From assembly GCA_034769895.1 (NCBI GenBank), contig CM068372.1, forward strand, positions 233,510,843 through 233,574,842: a stretch of DNA of 64,000 nt, read 5' to 3'. The stretch is from Magicicada septendecula (Eukaryota; Arthropoda; Insecta; Hemiptera; Cicadidae). The number at the start of each line of letters is the position of its first letter. Within the stretch, counting starts at the first letter, position 1. Below are positions 54,546 through 64,000 of this stretch, piece after piece. The position numbers and the translations under genes were made by a program. A model generated the notes under the pieces. That model saw nothing but the letters and a program-made list of their open reading frames with translations. It did not search any database and was not told where the DNA came from.

Positions 54546-55880
54546 CAATCCGTTCACCAAATTCTCGGGAGAACTAGTGTCCTTGGAATCTGGATTTGTA
54601 TGTGACAATTCGGTAAATTGTGACCAAGCTTATGAGATTGGGCTTAAAGCTATTGGCAAAAACAAAGGGAAAAATTTTGAAGAGCTCAAACTTCATAGGA
54701 AAGACGTGGTAAAAACCCAAGAAAAGCAAAAATCAGTTAAAGTTAGATCAAAAGAAGTTATCGTTAATTCCCAACAGCTCTTCAACCGTATATTGTGTGT
54801 CTGTGACAGCCCCAGCAAATTAAGATTGTATCTGGAATATGAATTGTCAGCACGTCCATCATCCATATTGATGGTGTATCTCTTCAAAAGGGTACAAAAT
54901 CTTCTCTGATGAAGATGTTTGAGGAAGGTGTTGTCGAGAAGCTTGATATGAACGATGGTACTTATGTTTTGGATGGAGGATTCCTGCTACACCATGTGCC
55001 ATGGCAAAAGAATTGTATGTATGGTGATGTCCTAGAAAACTACCGTGGATATATTCTCAGTAAGTATGGGAAAATGCGATCGTTGTTTTTAATGGATATC
55101 CCGAAGAGCCTACTACCAAGAATGAAGAGTAGAACAGAAGGGCGGCAAGACATTCATCCTGCGATATCGCGTTTAAGAAAAACACTGTTCGTGTTACAGC
55201 AAAAGAGGACTTCTTGTGCAACAAAACCAATAAAAAGAAATTGACGCTAGCTCTGGGATCAGAACTTCAAAATCATGGACTGAGGGTGATAACAGCAGAA
55301 GAAGATGCCGATGTAGACATTGTAATGACAGCCATAAACCAAATTAACACTAGTTCTAACGTTGTAGTTGTGGATTGAGATACAGATTTAATTGTATTGT
55401 TAATTGCACTGTCTCCTGAACGGAAAAATATATATTTTCGTAAAGAGAAAGGTGGTGCTATTTTTTCAACAGTCATATACAAGATAGAAACATTGATTGA
55501 AAAGTATAAGAGTTCCCGACAACTTCTACTATTTACCCATGCATTGACCGGCTGTGATACCACCTCTTGTTTTTATGGTATAGGGAAAATAAAAGCAATG
55601 GAAATGCTTAAGTCACCAGAGGACTCACAGTTGGGCCAAGATCTTTCTGGATGCTACCACATCGAAAGAAGAATTGTTGGCTGCCAGACAGAAATTTGTG
55701 CTGTATTTGTATGGGCTGAAAAAATATTCTACGTTGAACGAGGCCCGATATTACAGACATGTGGCTCTGACAAAGAAAAGTACGCTAAGATCTAACTTTG
55801 ACCTGGCAAAACTACTGCCGACCTCAGAAGCGTGCCATCAACACTTACTTAGAGTTTTTTTACAAATTCAGAGATGGTAA
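54546..55880 (+). pseudogene. PIN-like nuclease part of the PIN/CXC element protein
   Basis: After the gypsy fragment the protein resumes at HNPFTKFSGELVSLESGFVC (54556 on) and runs to LFNRILCVCDSPSKLRLYLE. The frame at 54909 has VLDGGFLLHHVPWQKNCMYG, resembling the start of a PIN/FEN nuclease fold with its first Asp. A stretch at about 55290 reads ITAEEDADVDIVMTAINQI, followed by a VVVD-DTDLIVLL block and then HALTGCDTTSCFYGIGKIKA (55543-55603). The acidic set (LDGG, EEDADVD, DTD, GCDTTS) is what a PIN/XPG-type metal site would need. Several frame breaks separate the pieces. The nuclease assignment is pattern-based. Confidence 0.6.
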
Positions 55881-56015
55881 GGAAACAAACTCCCCACCAC
55901 AGAGTGGGGGTGGAAAATTGAAACTATAAAACACAATGGAAGTTTCAAAAGAACACTGAAACCAGTTACAACATCCAAACCATTTGCTCCAGATGATCTG
56001 TTATATCAACTATCA

Positions 56016-56194
56016 TGTGCTTGCAAAAAAGGATGTGGTGGTTACTGTGGGTGCAGAAAAGCCAGCTTGGTCTGTTCTCCAATGTGTGACCATTGTAGTG
56101 GGTTATCATGCTTAAACTCACCAATTTATTCCGAGGAAGATAGTGTGGATAGTGTTGAATATATAATAGAAACAACAAATGTAAATAAAATGTA
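56016..56194 (+). pseudogene. C-terminal CXC-like cysteine cluster of the element protein
   Basis: The frame reads CACKKGCGGYCGCRKASLVC, then SPMCDHCSGLSC, with nine Cys in 32 residues, and ends VNKM and a stop at 56193-56195. The spacing (CxCxxxCxxxCxCxxxxxxCxxxCxxCxxxxC) resembles the tesmin/TSO1 CXC domain, a DNA-binding zinc cluster, and similar tails occur in other copies of this family. Confidence 0.7.
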
Positions 56195-56195
56195 A

Positions 56196-56608
56196 ACATA
56201 AAAAGAGCTAGATGATAAAAGAGAATAAAGTATATAACATGTTAGTGGTGGGTGGGTGGTCCGTGATGCTGTAAAGCACTTATCGCCATGTGATACAGTG
56301 TCTTTAAACAGCTGCCAGTTTTGCGAGTCCGGGACACGGCGGGTCCATAGGTGGTGGATATTGGAATGGCCCTTAGTGAAAAGGGTTAGGGGAAACCCCC
56401 CAAACCAAAACTGGCATAAGCATTTTAGTATATATTTAAAAAAAATCATTTTATATTGTTTTATATCATATTGTTATTTCCTCGGTAAACCCAATTTAAA
56501 GATGTAGATTTAATAACCATAATCCCATTCATCTACTTTACATCTTGTAGTAGATGTAATACCATTACATCTACTTCATTCACAAATTACGTGATCAACT
56601 ATTCAAGT
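56196..56608. other. 3' flank of the PIN/CXC element
   Basis: A GC-richer patch at 56220-56420, then AT-rich sequence with a perfect palindrome GTAGATGTAAT ACC ATTACATCTAC (56550-56574). The 8-base hAT target ATTCAAGT closes it (56601-56608). No certain right end of the element was found. Confidence 0.5.
56550..56574. repeat. short perfect palindrome
   Basis: Arms of 11 bases with a 3-base loop; a further overlapping catctac/gtagatg pair lies just before it (56530-56556). Confidence 0.85.
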
Positions 56609-56931
56609 CAGTGGCGGCCCTAGCCTATCCGGCGCCCTGGTGCGAGAAATATCGTGCCCCCCCCAACCTTTATCCAGTCATTACATTTGAAACCTATCAG
56701 GTTATTACAAACACCATCCCACGTCACACAAATTACTTACAAAATTGGATCGGAAAATAGGAGTAAGCCGTTATTGAGGATATCTGGGGTCTTATAGAAA
56801 CCAACTTTTGTTTTATTTATGTTAAATAGTTTATTGCGCCATTTATACAAAGTATAATGAAACAAAATTAAAAATTGAATTAGTAAGTAATGTTTATTTA
56901 TTATAACTTACAACTAATATAACTTACAAAG

Positions 56932-59170
56932 TTACAAAAAATTTACTTTTCGAGCCTTTGCATTAGCAAAATCCCTAACAATGTCACTTACTTCTATACG
57001 AGTTTCATGTTCGATACTAATTATTGATAAATTAGTTAATCTAGTTTGAGATATTGCTGACCTAAGATAATTTTTAACTAATTTTAATTTTGAAAAAGAT
57101 CTTTCACTGTGGCCCACTGTGACTGGTAATGTCAAATAAATTCGTAGTGCGGTTGACAAATTCGGAAATGCTGAAACTAAACTGTTTGAAAGCAAGTAAT
57201 TCAAAATATTTAATGGGGTTGTGTAATCGTCAACGAACGTTGGTAAAATTTCGAGTTCATTGAATAAGTCCTCTCCATCAATGTCCGATTCTGAACCATT
57301 GCTCAATTTCTGCTGTAAATTTAAACACAGCATTCTTTTTTCTCAGAATTAAAATTTTTCCAATTGTTAATATTTTGTAAAAAAGAAAAAAGACATGTTG
57401 TTTTCATTTAAAAAGTTCGAATCGTTCATCTAATTTTGATATCACAGTATCCAGCAAATAATAGTAGAAATTTATTTTGAAATTGCTTTCTGGATCAGAG
57501 ATGGGTTCATCCACAACCTCGTAATTAAAAAATCTTTTTCTGGGATGGGGACGGGTAGCTAAGGGAAATTCAATTTCTGCAGCAACTTCTTCGGCAACAG
57601 TTTTTGCGTTACTTATCATTTCCTTGAATGCAGACTCGGTACGAGTTTTGACTAAATCATCTTTTATTTGAGATGTCATTTTGACTGCCTCTGAAAGAGC
57701 AACGTCAGATTTTTGCAAAGCTTTACTAATAATATTAATTTTTGGTAATATATCGTACCAAATAACAAGAGAGCAAATTAATTTAAACGACTTTAGTTTT
57801 GATATTAACGAACTAGCTAAGTTTTTTGAGTCAGTATCTCTTTTGTCATCAGAATAAATTGAATATAAAGCATCATAAATTTTTCCTAGGTTAAAACGAA
57901 GTGTCTTTAATGCTTTGACTCTGCTCTCCCATCTAGTAGTAGATAATGGTTTTAAAGTTAAAGTAGGAACCATGCTCATAAGTGTCTGCCAACGCGAAGT
58001 TGATGCTGAAAAAAATATATAAATTTCTTGAACAATAGAAAAGAAATTTGTTATTTCTAGTGAACACTTAGCTGTATCATTAATGACTAAATTAAGACTG
58101 TGTCCCGCACAAGGAACATAAAAAGCGCGTGGGTTTAATTCTAGAATTTTTTTCTGAAGGCCGATATTTTTGTCTTTCATATTTGCGTCATTGTCATACC
58201 CTTGACCGCACATATCCTTTAAGTCAATATTCAAGGATGTCAAAAATTCTAAAAGAAATGTCGACAGCCCTTGTCCAGTAGTATCAGTGATAGGGAAAAA
58301 AATATTCCTTCACTTCAGCATATTTTGTAGATGGGTTTAAAAATACAAATCTAACGACTGAAATTTGCTCCTCATGTGAGATATCAGGAGTGCAATCTAA
58401 AATAACTGAATAGTATTTTGAAAGTTTTAGGTCATTAACAATAGTTGTTTTAATTTTTTCGCCCATTATATAGATTATTTCATTCTGAATTTTATGACCA
58501 AGATAATGAGGCATACGATGTTGAGTTTTTTGGATGTGAGCAATGTGTTCCTCTAATACATTATCAAAATTAGAAATACATTCAACCAGTTTCAAAAAAA
58601 TTCCAGTATTGGATTTAAATATAGTTTCAGTCTTTCCTCTTAATGCTAAACATTGCTTCGCTAAAAATTGAATGAGATAAATTATTCTTTCTATTACAGC
58701 TATCCACCTTTTTTTTTGCGCTCAATCTCAGCTAGGTTTATGGAGTCTATAGTGTTTCCTTTTAAAATACAACTTTTTAAATCAAGACACTTTTTAACAC
58801 TCATTAAATGGTTATAACTTTTTTCATGTAGCTCTATACTTCTAGACAAATGTTGCCAATCTTTATATCCCATTTTATCATTAAAAGTAGTGGCATTAAC
58901 ATTAAAAAGTTTACAGTAAAAACAATAAACAGAATCATTTGATTTTGAGTAGACGAACCAGTCTCTTTCAACAGTTTCATTATTTCATAACTTCTTTATA
59001 AAATATACATTTGAAAATGACCTGTTTTTATTATTCTTCGGAAAAATAAAATTGTTTAACTGTACTGGTCCGTGATTTACTAAACATATCCTTAGGTTAT
59101 CTGATATTACTTCAGGCCATAAGGCAAGATCATTCATTGCATCTTTAGGAATTAATCCTATTTCCATTTC
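56932..59170 (-). pseudogene. hAT transposase, TTF finger/DUF4371/dimerisation, few breaks
   Basis: Reading down the minus strand: ALWPEVISDNLRICLVNHGP and RSFSNVYFIKKL (59167-58985), then a TTF-type finger with DSVYCFYCKLFN and WQHLSRSIELHE (58960-58800). The frame 58595-58284 has VILDCTPDISHEEQ with the first catalytic Asp. The frame 58243-57404 has CGQGYDNDANMKDKNIGLQK with the second Asp and FYVPCAGHSLNLVIND. The frame 57333-56932 has GHSERSFSKLKLVKNYLRSA, the dimerisation motif with the expected Glu. Breaks are few: one after the first frame, one shift in a T-run near 58300 and one near 57400. Otherwise full length, so the copy is young. Confidence 0.88.
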
Positions 59171-59639
59171 TGAAGAGGAATTGGCACATTCTACTGGGTT
59201 ACATTCAATAACTGGTAGAGGGGAAGACTCTGCAGACGGGACTGCAAAAATAGGACTAGAATCTTCGATATCTTCATGATTTTCTTCTGTAACTAGATTT
59301 TCGAAAGCTGAAGATGGGCCTGTTAAAGAAAAGGGAACAAAAAGTAGGTAAATTAACCCTAAGAAGTGTAAATTTTATTTCAAAAATATGATTTTTTATA
59401 GAATATATTGTTTGTTAACAAAAAAATTATTGTTATTACTACATTTATTCTATATATTATAATGAATACAATTCTAAATATTATTAACAAATAAATTATA
59501 TATTAGAATCTTTAATTTTTAAAAAAAGAAGAAAATTATTTTAAAAGAGTTTTATTCCAATGAGGGCAATGAGCCAGATCAGGGTATCAAAATATGTCGA
59601 TTAATCTTTTTTCATTGCTAGTCAACAATAAAGAAAAAT

Positions 59640-60200
59640 CTAACACATTAGAGAAAAATGGAGTTTATGAAATACAATGTGCAGAATATGATGCTATTTA
59701 TATCGGACAATGTGGCCGTGCTCTGAAACATCGCATTCCTGAACATAAAAAGGCGATTTTATGTTAACCAACCAATATTATGATATGATAACCAACACAG
59801 CCAATACAGGTTTTGCAGACCATTGCTTACAACACAATCACTTCATAGATACAAAAAAACATAACACTACTGCACAACATACAAAAAGGTAAAAAAATGG
59901 ATTCGTTAGAAATTAAAAAAGCAATAAAAAGTAACAAAAATTTAACAAATCAACAAATTGAATTCTGTGTATCTGCATATTAAAATCTGTTATTTAGTTT
60001 AGTTAACTTTATATTTGTATTTAAATTATATTTAGATTTTTAAGATCCCTTCAATCCCACAATCCCTTCCACCTTCACCCCCTACACGTGTTCTGTTACA
60101 CGCCCTAAACACCCTTACATCCTCTGTTTTGTGTTCATCATATCTTTGATGGTGACCTAATTAGTCGAAACAGCTGTCAGAATTAAAATAAAAACTGGGA
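59640..60200 (+). mobile_element. Penelope-like element 3' fragment with GIY-YIG endonuclease
   Basis: From 59651 the + strand reads EKNGVYEIQCAEYDAIYIGQ, then CGRALKHRIPEHKKAI, which is a GIY-YIG nuclease core (GVY...YIG, then the catalytic Arg region and H). After a frame break come FADHCLQHNHFIDTKKHNTT and, in another frame, LLHNIQKGKKMDSLEIKKAI, both typical of the Penelope endonuclease tail. The coding ends at 59983. The downstream segment to about 60200 has the terminal-repeat-like sequence with a hammerhead-like motif (60143-60181). The RT part is absent, so the copy is 5'-truncated. It inserted in the non-coding leader of the hAT at 56609-62036. Confidence 0.85.
60143..60181 (+). ncRNA. 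degenerate hammerhead ribozyme motif of the Penelope fragment
   Basis: In order: TCT (stem I), TTGATGG (for CUGANGA), GAC/GTC stem II with a 7-base loop, GAAAC, AGCT, GTC (cleavage triplet), AGA (stem I partner). Penelope-like elements are known to carry minimal hammerheads with very short stem III at this place. Two core positions differ from consensus, so activity is doubtful. Confidence 0.55.
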
Positions 60201-60853
60201 AACTTACCCCGTGTTTATATATTTTTAAGAAAACCTTTGAATTATATAATTTGTTTAAAAAATTTTCTAGAAATAAACAACATAGGCCTACGCCATTAAT
60301 AACGTTAGTTAGTAGCCCTAATAATCCATCAAACTTCAAATTAAATGAGAAAATCGTTAAATCAAAACACACAATTAGTCATTTATTATTTTTGTAAATA
60401 AATTTATCAAAAAAGGTTTGCTTTAATTTGAGATAAAACCAAAGCATTTTGGTAGACATTATCTGAAAAAATAAAATCGTAATTTGTCTGTTTATAAAAA
60501 ATCGTTTATATTTTATGAATGACATCTCGGCAAAATATTGTCAAATCTAATCAGATCTGATTATAAATGTACAGATCAAATTATATCTAATCAGCTATAA
60601 ATATATATGAAAATTGGCCTCTTTTGTTTTGATTAAAAGCTATTTCTTCTTTAGTTCTTAACCCTTTGAGGAGTTAAGGGGATAGTCTATGTTCGACTTC
60701 AAAAAACTATTATGTCACAAATGGGCTCTCAATAAGTGCACGGGTGTTGATAGTGATGAGGTAGACGTTCACGTCATCACGTGTGTATATTTTGGGAAAG
60801 AATGTAATAAACAATTAATAATATTATCTTGTTGTTGCATCCTCTTCGTTCAC

Positions 60854-60940
60854 TTTATTAATTTAATAATATATATAAAACTTTCACTAATGAACAGTAA
60901 GTTCATATATATAAGTTTATATATATTATTAAATTAATAA
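60854..60940. repeat. AT-rich foldback in the hAT leader
   Basis: The left arm TTTATTAATTTAATAATATA, then TATAAAACTT, pairs with the right arm AAGTTTATATATATTATTAA, then ATTAATAA. About 29 bp of stem with a 29-base loop. Confidence 0.85.
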
Positions 60941-60967
60941 TATCCCTTAAAACTGATATTACGAATA

Positions 60968-61010
60968 GGTTGTCCCGTCTTGCCCTTCATATGGGGCAAG
61001 AGGGGACAAA
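60968..61010. repeat. short GC-rich inverted repeat
   Basis: TTGTCCCGTCTTGCCC pairs with GGGCAAGAGGGGACAA across an 8-base loop. Confidence 0.8.
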
Positions 61011-61495
61011 GTGCATTTTCTCAAAAAGCGTTAATTTATTAGTGAAATAGTTAAATAATTCTTTAAAAACTAAAAACATAAAGGTGGAATGTTTACCTCC
61101 CACCGCTCCTTACAGGGTTAATAAATTAGAACAATTACCGCAACTTACTGGATTGAAGAAATTTTTTGATGGAACCTGTAAACTTCTTCGCATTTACTTC
61201 TTTTTCAACTTTTCTTTTTCGATTCTGTGCACCGGAAAGTTTTTTTTTCACATCCACATCAGCCATCTGCAAACATTAATGTTAACGCAAATAATCTGTA
61301 TTTCTCGCCGCTAGCCCGTGTTTCCACTGCCATATATTTTTAGTTCAGGTTAACTTCAACTATATAAATAAGATTGATAAAATAAGTAGAATCGATAAAA
61401 TTTATTTACTTTTCAGCAGGTTTCAAATAAATAATAAATAAATAATAACCATTATCCGGTTGAATAATGGTGATAACCGACTTCTTCGCTCAGAG

Positions 61496-61711
61496 CTCAG
61501 AGCGACGTCTGTGGAGATCTAGAAGAAAGTATATGTTGTTTACATTCCACACTCGAAGCGCTACAAACAAATTTCGCCCACGGTAGTTCATTCGTAGTGC
61601 TTTGAGTGTGGAATGTAAACAACACCATTTTGGCTCTACGAAAATAACAGCTCTGGTGTTTTGAACGACTTTGCATAGTTGGTACTAGATCTCCACAGTG
61701 GTCGCTCTGAG
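61496..61711. repeat. foldback element in the hAT leader
   Basis: The outer arms CTCAGAGCGACGTCTGTGGA and GATCTAG pair with the reversed right end (CTCAGAGCGACCACTGTGGA, GATCTAG). Inner arms GTTGTTTACATTCCACACTC (61540-61560) also pair with a reversed copy at about 61605-61624. The right half has about 50 extra unpaired bases between inner and outer blocks. Confidence 0.85.
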
Positions 61712-62058
61712 TGAACAAATCGCATTCCGTGTAGTTTCCCACAATAAATTTTATGATTTTACACCCGTAACAGTGGGTGTCGGGAAACTCTTCGATAAAT
61801 AACTTTAGCAAATATGCACCGATTTTCACTTATCAAAATTTAATTGAATAAAAATTGAATTTAAGTTGAAATCTGAATAATTATCATGCCTGATGTGTTA
61901 CACGTATGTAAGTCGTACTAAACAAAAATTAACCTAAATTAATTAGAGTATAATTCCTACTTAAGGCTTTGGCGCCCCCCTGAGCCCGGCGCCCTGGTGC
62001 CGTGCACCACTTGCACGTATGGTAGGGCCGCCCCTGATTCAAGTTTTAGTATAGTAAG

Positions 62059-64000
62059 CAGGGCCGGATCCATGGGGGGGCAAGGGGGGCACGCGCCCCG
62101 GGCGCCAGGTTTTGGGGGGCGCCAAAAAATAATTTATTTATAAAAATTAGTAACTGCTTCATAACCAAAAATATAAGTTTTAGTGTCAAGTTTAAATTAC
62201 TCAATATTGTTCCAGAAACAATAAATTATAAATTTTTAGTGCAAATTCCCAATAAGCTACATTTGTCCATAGCCACATCTACCTAAATATAGTAAGAAAT
62301 ACTTAAACAGGGTGGGGATATTCTCGCAGTATGAGTTGCTGTTGGCAACTGTGTGTTTTGATTGACTGTCAGTCACCAGTCTCGCCTCAGTCAGCAATGA
62401 GTCTGCTGAGGTTGGGTTACCTTCAGTGACTGACTGAATATTCTAACAGTGACTATCTTGTTTGTTTGTATTTATAAAAAATAAAACTATATCAATATGT
62501 CAAAAAAGGCGTCACGAGCTGTCAACAGAAAGAAAGCGAAAGCAAGACAACAAGAGGCAGAGAAGTCGTCGATCATTCTTGATCACAGACCATGAATCTA
62601 AACGGTCTTACTTAGCAAGAAAGGAGGGCTTCATAAATTGGAGAAAACTTAATGAAAAGTTACCAGAACATGAAAACTCACAGAGTCATAAGATGTCGTT
62701 TGTTTCATGGAAGGCCTTAGAAGCTTCCCTTGGTAAAGGAGGGATCGACAGGGAATTGCAAGATCAAATAAAAAAAAGGAATCCCATTGGAGGGAAGTGC
62801 TACGCTGTATAGATGCTATCTTATTTTTGGCAAAACAGGGTAGTTCGTTTAGGGGGACGAATGAAACGTGTAACTTTGCAGATCCAGATAGTGGCAAGTT
62901 TCTCTACACTATAGATTTAATTTCCCACTACAACGAAAACTTGCGCCAACATATTGATCGCCACAAGAAAGGGCAGCTCAGTTATTTTTCCCACAAAGTA
63001 CAAGACGAGTTTCTTGATCTCATTGCACATCAAATTAGGGAAGACATTATTAAAGACATTAAAGCACCTAATATTTTTCTTTGATTTTCGACTGTACTCC
63101 TGATGTGAGTAAAAATGAACAGATGACTGAAGTTATTCGATACATTAAATTTAATGAGGAAGGGCCTGAGATTTGTGAAAGTTTTTTGGATTTTTTCACT
63201 GCGAGTGAAAAGACAGGTGAGGGTCTTTTTGAAAGTATCGCTGAAAAGCTCAAACAAGATGGTCTAGATTTGAAATATTGCAGAGGCCAGTCATATGACA
63301 ACGGAGCAAACATGGCTGGGAAATACAAGGGAGTACAATCAAGGATAGTCCAAGAGAACAAACTGGCCTATTTTGTTCCATGCTCAGCCCACTCCTTAAA
63401 TTTAGTTGGAGTCCATTCAGCAGAGGCATGTGTTGAAGCCCAATCATATTTTGGTATTGTAAACAGTCTTTACAACTACTTTTATGGTTCAACATCAAGG
63501 TGGGAAGTATTAAAAAAACATGTACCTCTTAGTTTAAAATCAGAAAGCAAAACAAGATGGTCAGCAAGGCTTGAATCCGTGGAGGTTATATATAAACATA
63601 CGGACAAAGTGCTCTATGCTCTTGAAGAACTGAACACTCATGAATTCTCATCTCCAGAAACAAGATCTGAAGCCAAATCTCTAATCTGCAATTTGAAAAA
63701 TTTCGAATGCGTTGTCATGACATGTTTTTGGTATACAATTCTCAAGAAAATTGATCGAGTTAACAAGTTTTTACAAAGAGAAGATGCAACAGTAGACAAG
63801 GCTGCAAAAATCATACATGGTCTTCTAAATTTATTATCTTCGACTAGGGAGTTAACTGTTTCAGAGGTAATTGATGAGGAAAAATTCTTATCAAGTAATA
63901 TTGGCATAACAACAGAATACAAAGAAACAAGGAAGAGGAAAAAAGAAAATGCCAGAGGAAACATGTGAAGATGATGCATCAAATCTCACGGCAGAAGAAC
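62059..64000 (+). mobile_element. another hAT transposon, 5' part, runs off the window
   Basis: It starts CAGGGCCGGATCCATGGG followed by a G-rich run and GGGCGCCAGG, the terminal style of the other hATs here, only 22 bases after the previous hAT ends. The right end lies beyond the window. A target duplication would be ATAGTAAG (62051-62058). The transposase lies on the + strand from about 62497. Confidence 0.85.
62462..63968 (+). pseudogene. hAT transposase, N-terminal and DUF4371 parts, right side missing
   Basis: The first frame (to 62812) has a basic start, RSFLITDHESKRSYLARKEG, then FINWRKLNEKLPEHENSQSH (TTF finger end) and FVSWKALEASLGKGG. A frame change leads to 62797-63084 with IDAILFLAKQGSSFRGTNET and GKFLYTIDLISHYN. 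Another leads to 63081-63968 with IFDCTPDVSKNEQ (first catalytic Asp), CRGQSYDNGANMAGKYKGVQ (second Asp) and FVPCSAHSLNLVGV. The frame then stops with basic residues. The dimerisation domain with the catalytic Glu should follow beyond 64000. Two or three breaks. It is a different hAT family from the one at 56609-62036 (similar motifs, low identity). Confidence 0.85.

Larger units (their letters stand above)
51155..56195 (+). mobile_element. decayed multi-domain transposon-like gene (zinc fingers, PIN-like, CXC)
   Basis: A series of + strand coding pieces in order covers about 1.4 kb-equivalents of protein: two Cys-rich zinc-binding modules, a central region with FDNVDVNV and VTFDQPLFLKS, a region with GGLTHGRGITD, a PIN-like part, and a terminal CxCx6CxxxC-type cluster. 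I recognise the set as a large protein family present in many copies in cnidarian and insect genomes, usually left uncharacterised. High copy number and decay suggest a DNA transposon. The C-terminal nuclease-like part makes AcademX, which carries an XPG-type nuclease, one candidate, but I could not confirm this. This copy is broken in about six or seven places and interrupted by a gypsy fragment (53876-54545). It is not one of the named superfamilies by anything I can prove. Confidence 0.7.
56609..62036 (-). mobile_element. nearly complete hAT transposon, 5.4 kb, exact 8 bp target duplication
   Basis: The left end reads CAGTGGCGGCCCTAGCC and the reverse of the right end reads CAGGGGCGGCCCTACC. 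Both have a subterminal GGCGCCCTGGTGC or its reverse. The duplication ATTCAAGT is perfect (56601-56608 and 62037-62044). One transposase gene lies on the minus strand (about 59170 down to 56932). The long region from 59300 to 62000 is non-coding leader that received a Penelope-like fragment (59640-60200) and contains two foldbacks. Confidence 0.95.

Overview
This is a stretch of an animal nuclear genome, AT-rich and very repeat-rich, most likely from an insect with a large genome. The type of transposons (Phantom, mariner, several hAT families with TTF/DUF4371 transposases, Penelope-like, RTE-like, Ty3/gypsy) and the wording of the one host protein seen fit an insect; I cannot name the species. 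There are no prokaryotic signals.

The only host gene I can support is on the + strand: two exons (14169-14300 and 47183-47400) of an androgen-induced-gene-1 / FAR-17a (AIG1/ADTRP) family membrane hydrolase. The exons join in phase with canonical splice sites, so the 32.9 kb between them is one intron. Upstream and downstream exons were not found, so the rest of the window is probably intron or flank of the same gene.

Layout. 1-14168: intron-like sequence with an RTE-type LINE tail, three copies of a tRNA-derived SINE, a shortened hAT, long simple repeats and a roughly 430 bp tandem duplication bounded by GA tracts. 14301-31433: a large foldback, a young LTR element with no coding capacity (15916-21070), a broken Ty3/gypsy (23176-29632) that carries a Phantom transposon, a Penelope-like scrap with a hammerhead-like motif, and a diverged antisense solo LTR. 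31434-44216: a mariner split by a hAT, which is itself split by a 7.1 kb LTR element; another hAT sits in the mariner's right end. 44217-50156: intron, a MITE, the second host exon and an unclassified GC-richer repeat.

50157-64000: a decayed copy of a large multi-domain transposon-like gene (zinc-binding N terminus, possible RNase H-like middle, PIN-like nuclease region, C-terminal CXC cysteine cluster), which is the most unusual object here; a 5.4 kb hAT with exact 8 bp target duplications and a Penelope-like fragment inside it; and, 22 bp further on, the start of another hAT that runs off the window.

Most elements are defined by end structures read directly (terminal repeats plus matching target-site duplications), which allows relative dating: mariner before hAT before LTR element in one stack, gypsy before Phantom in another. 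The genes do not form a pathway; the window records repeated insertion into the introns of one gene.
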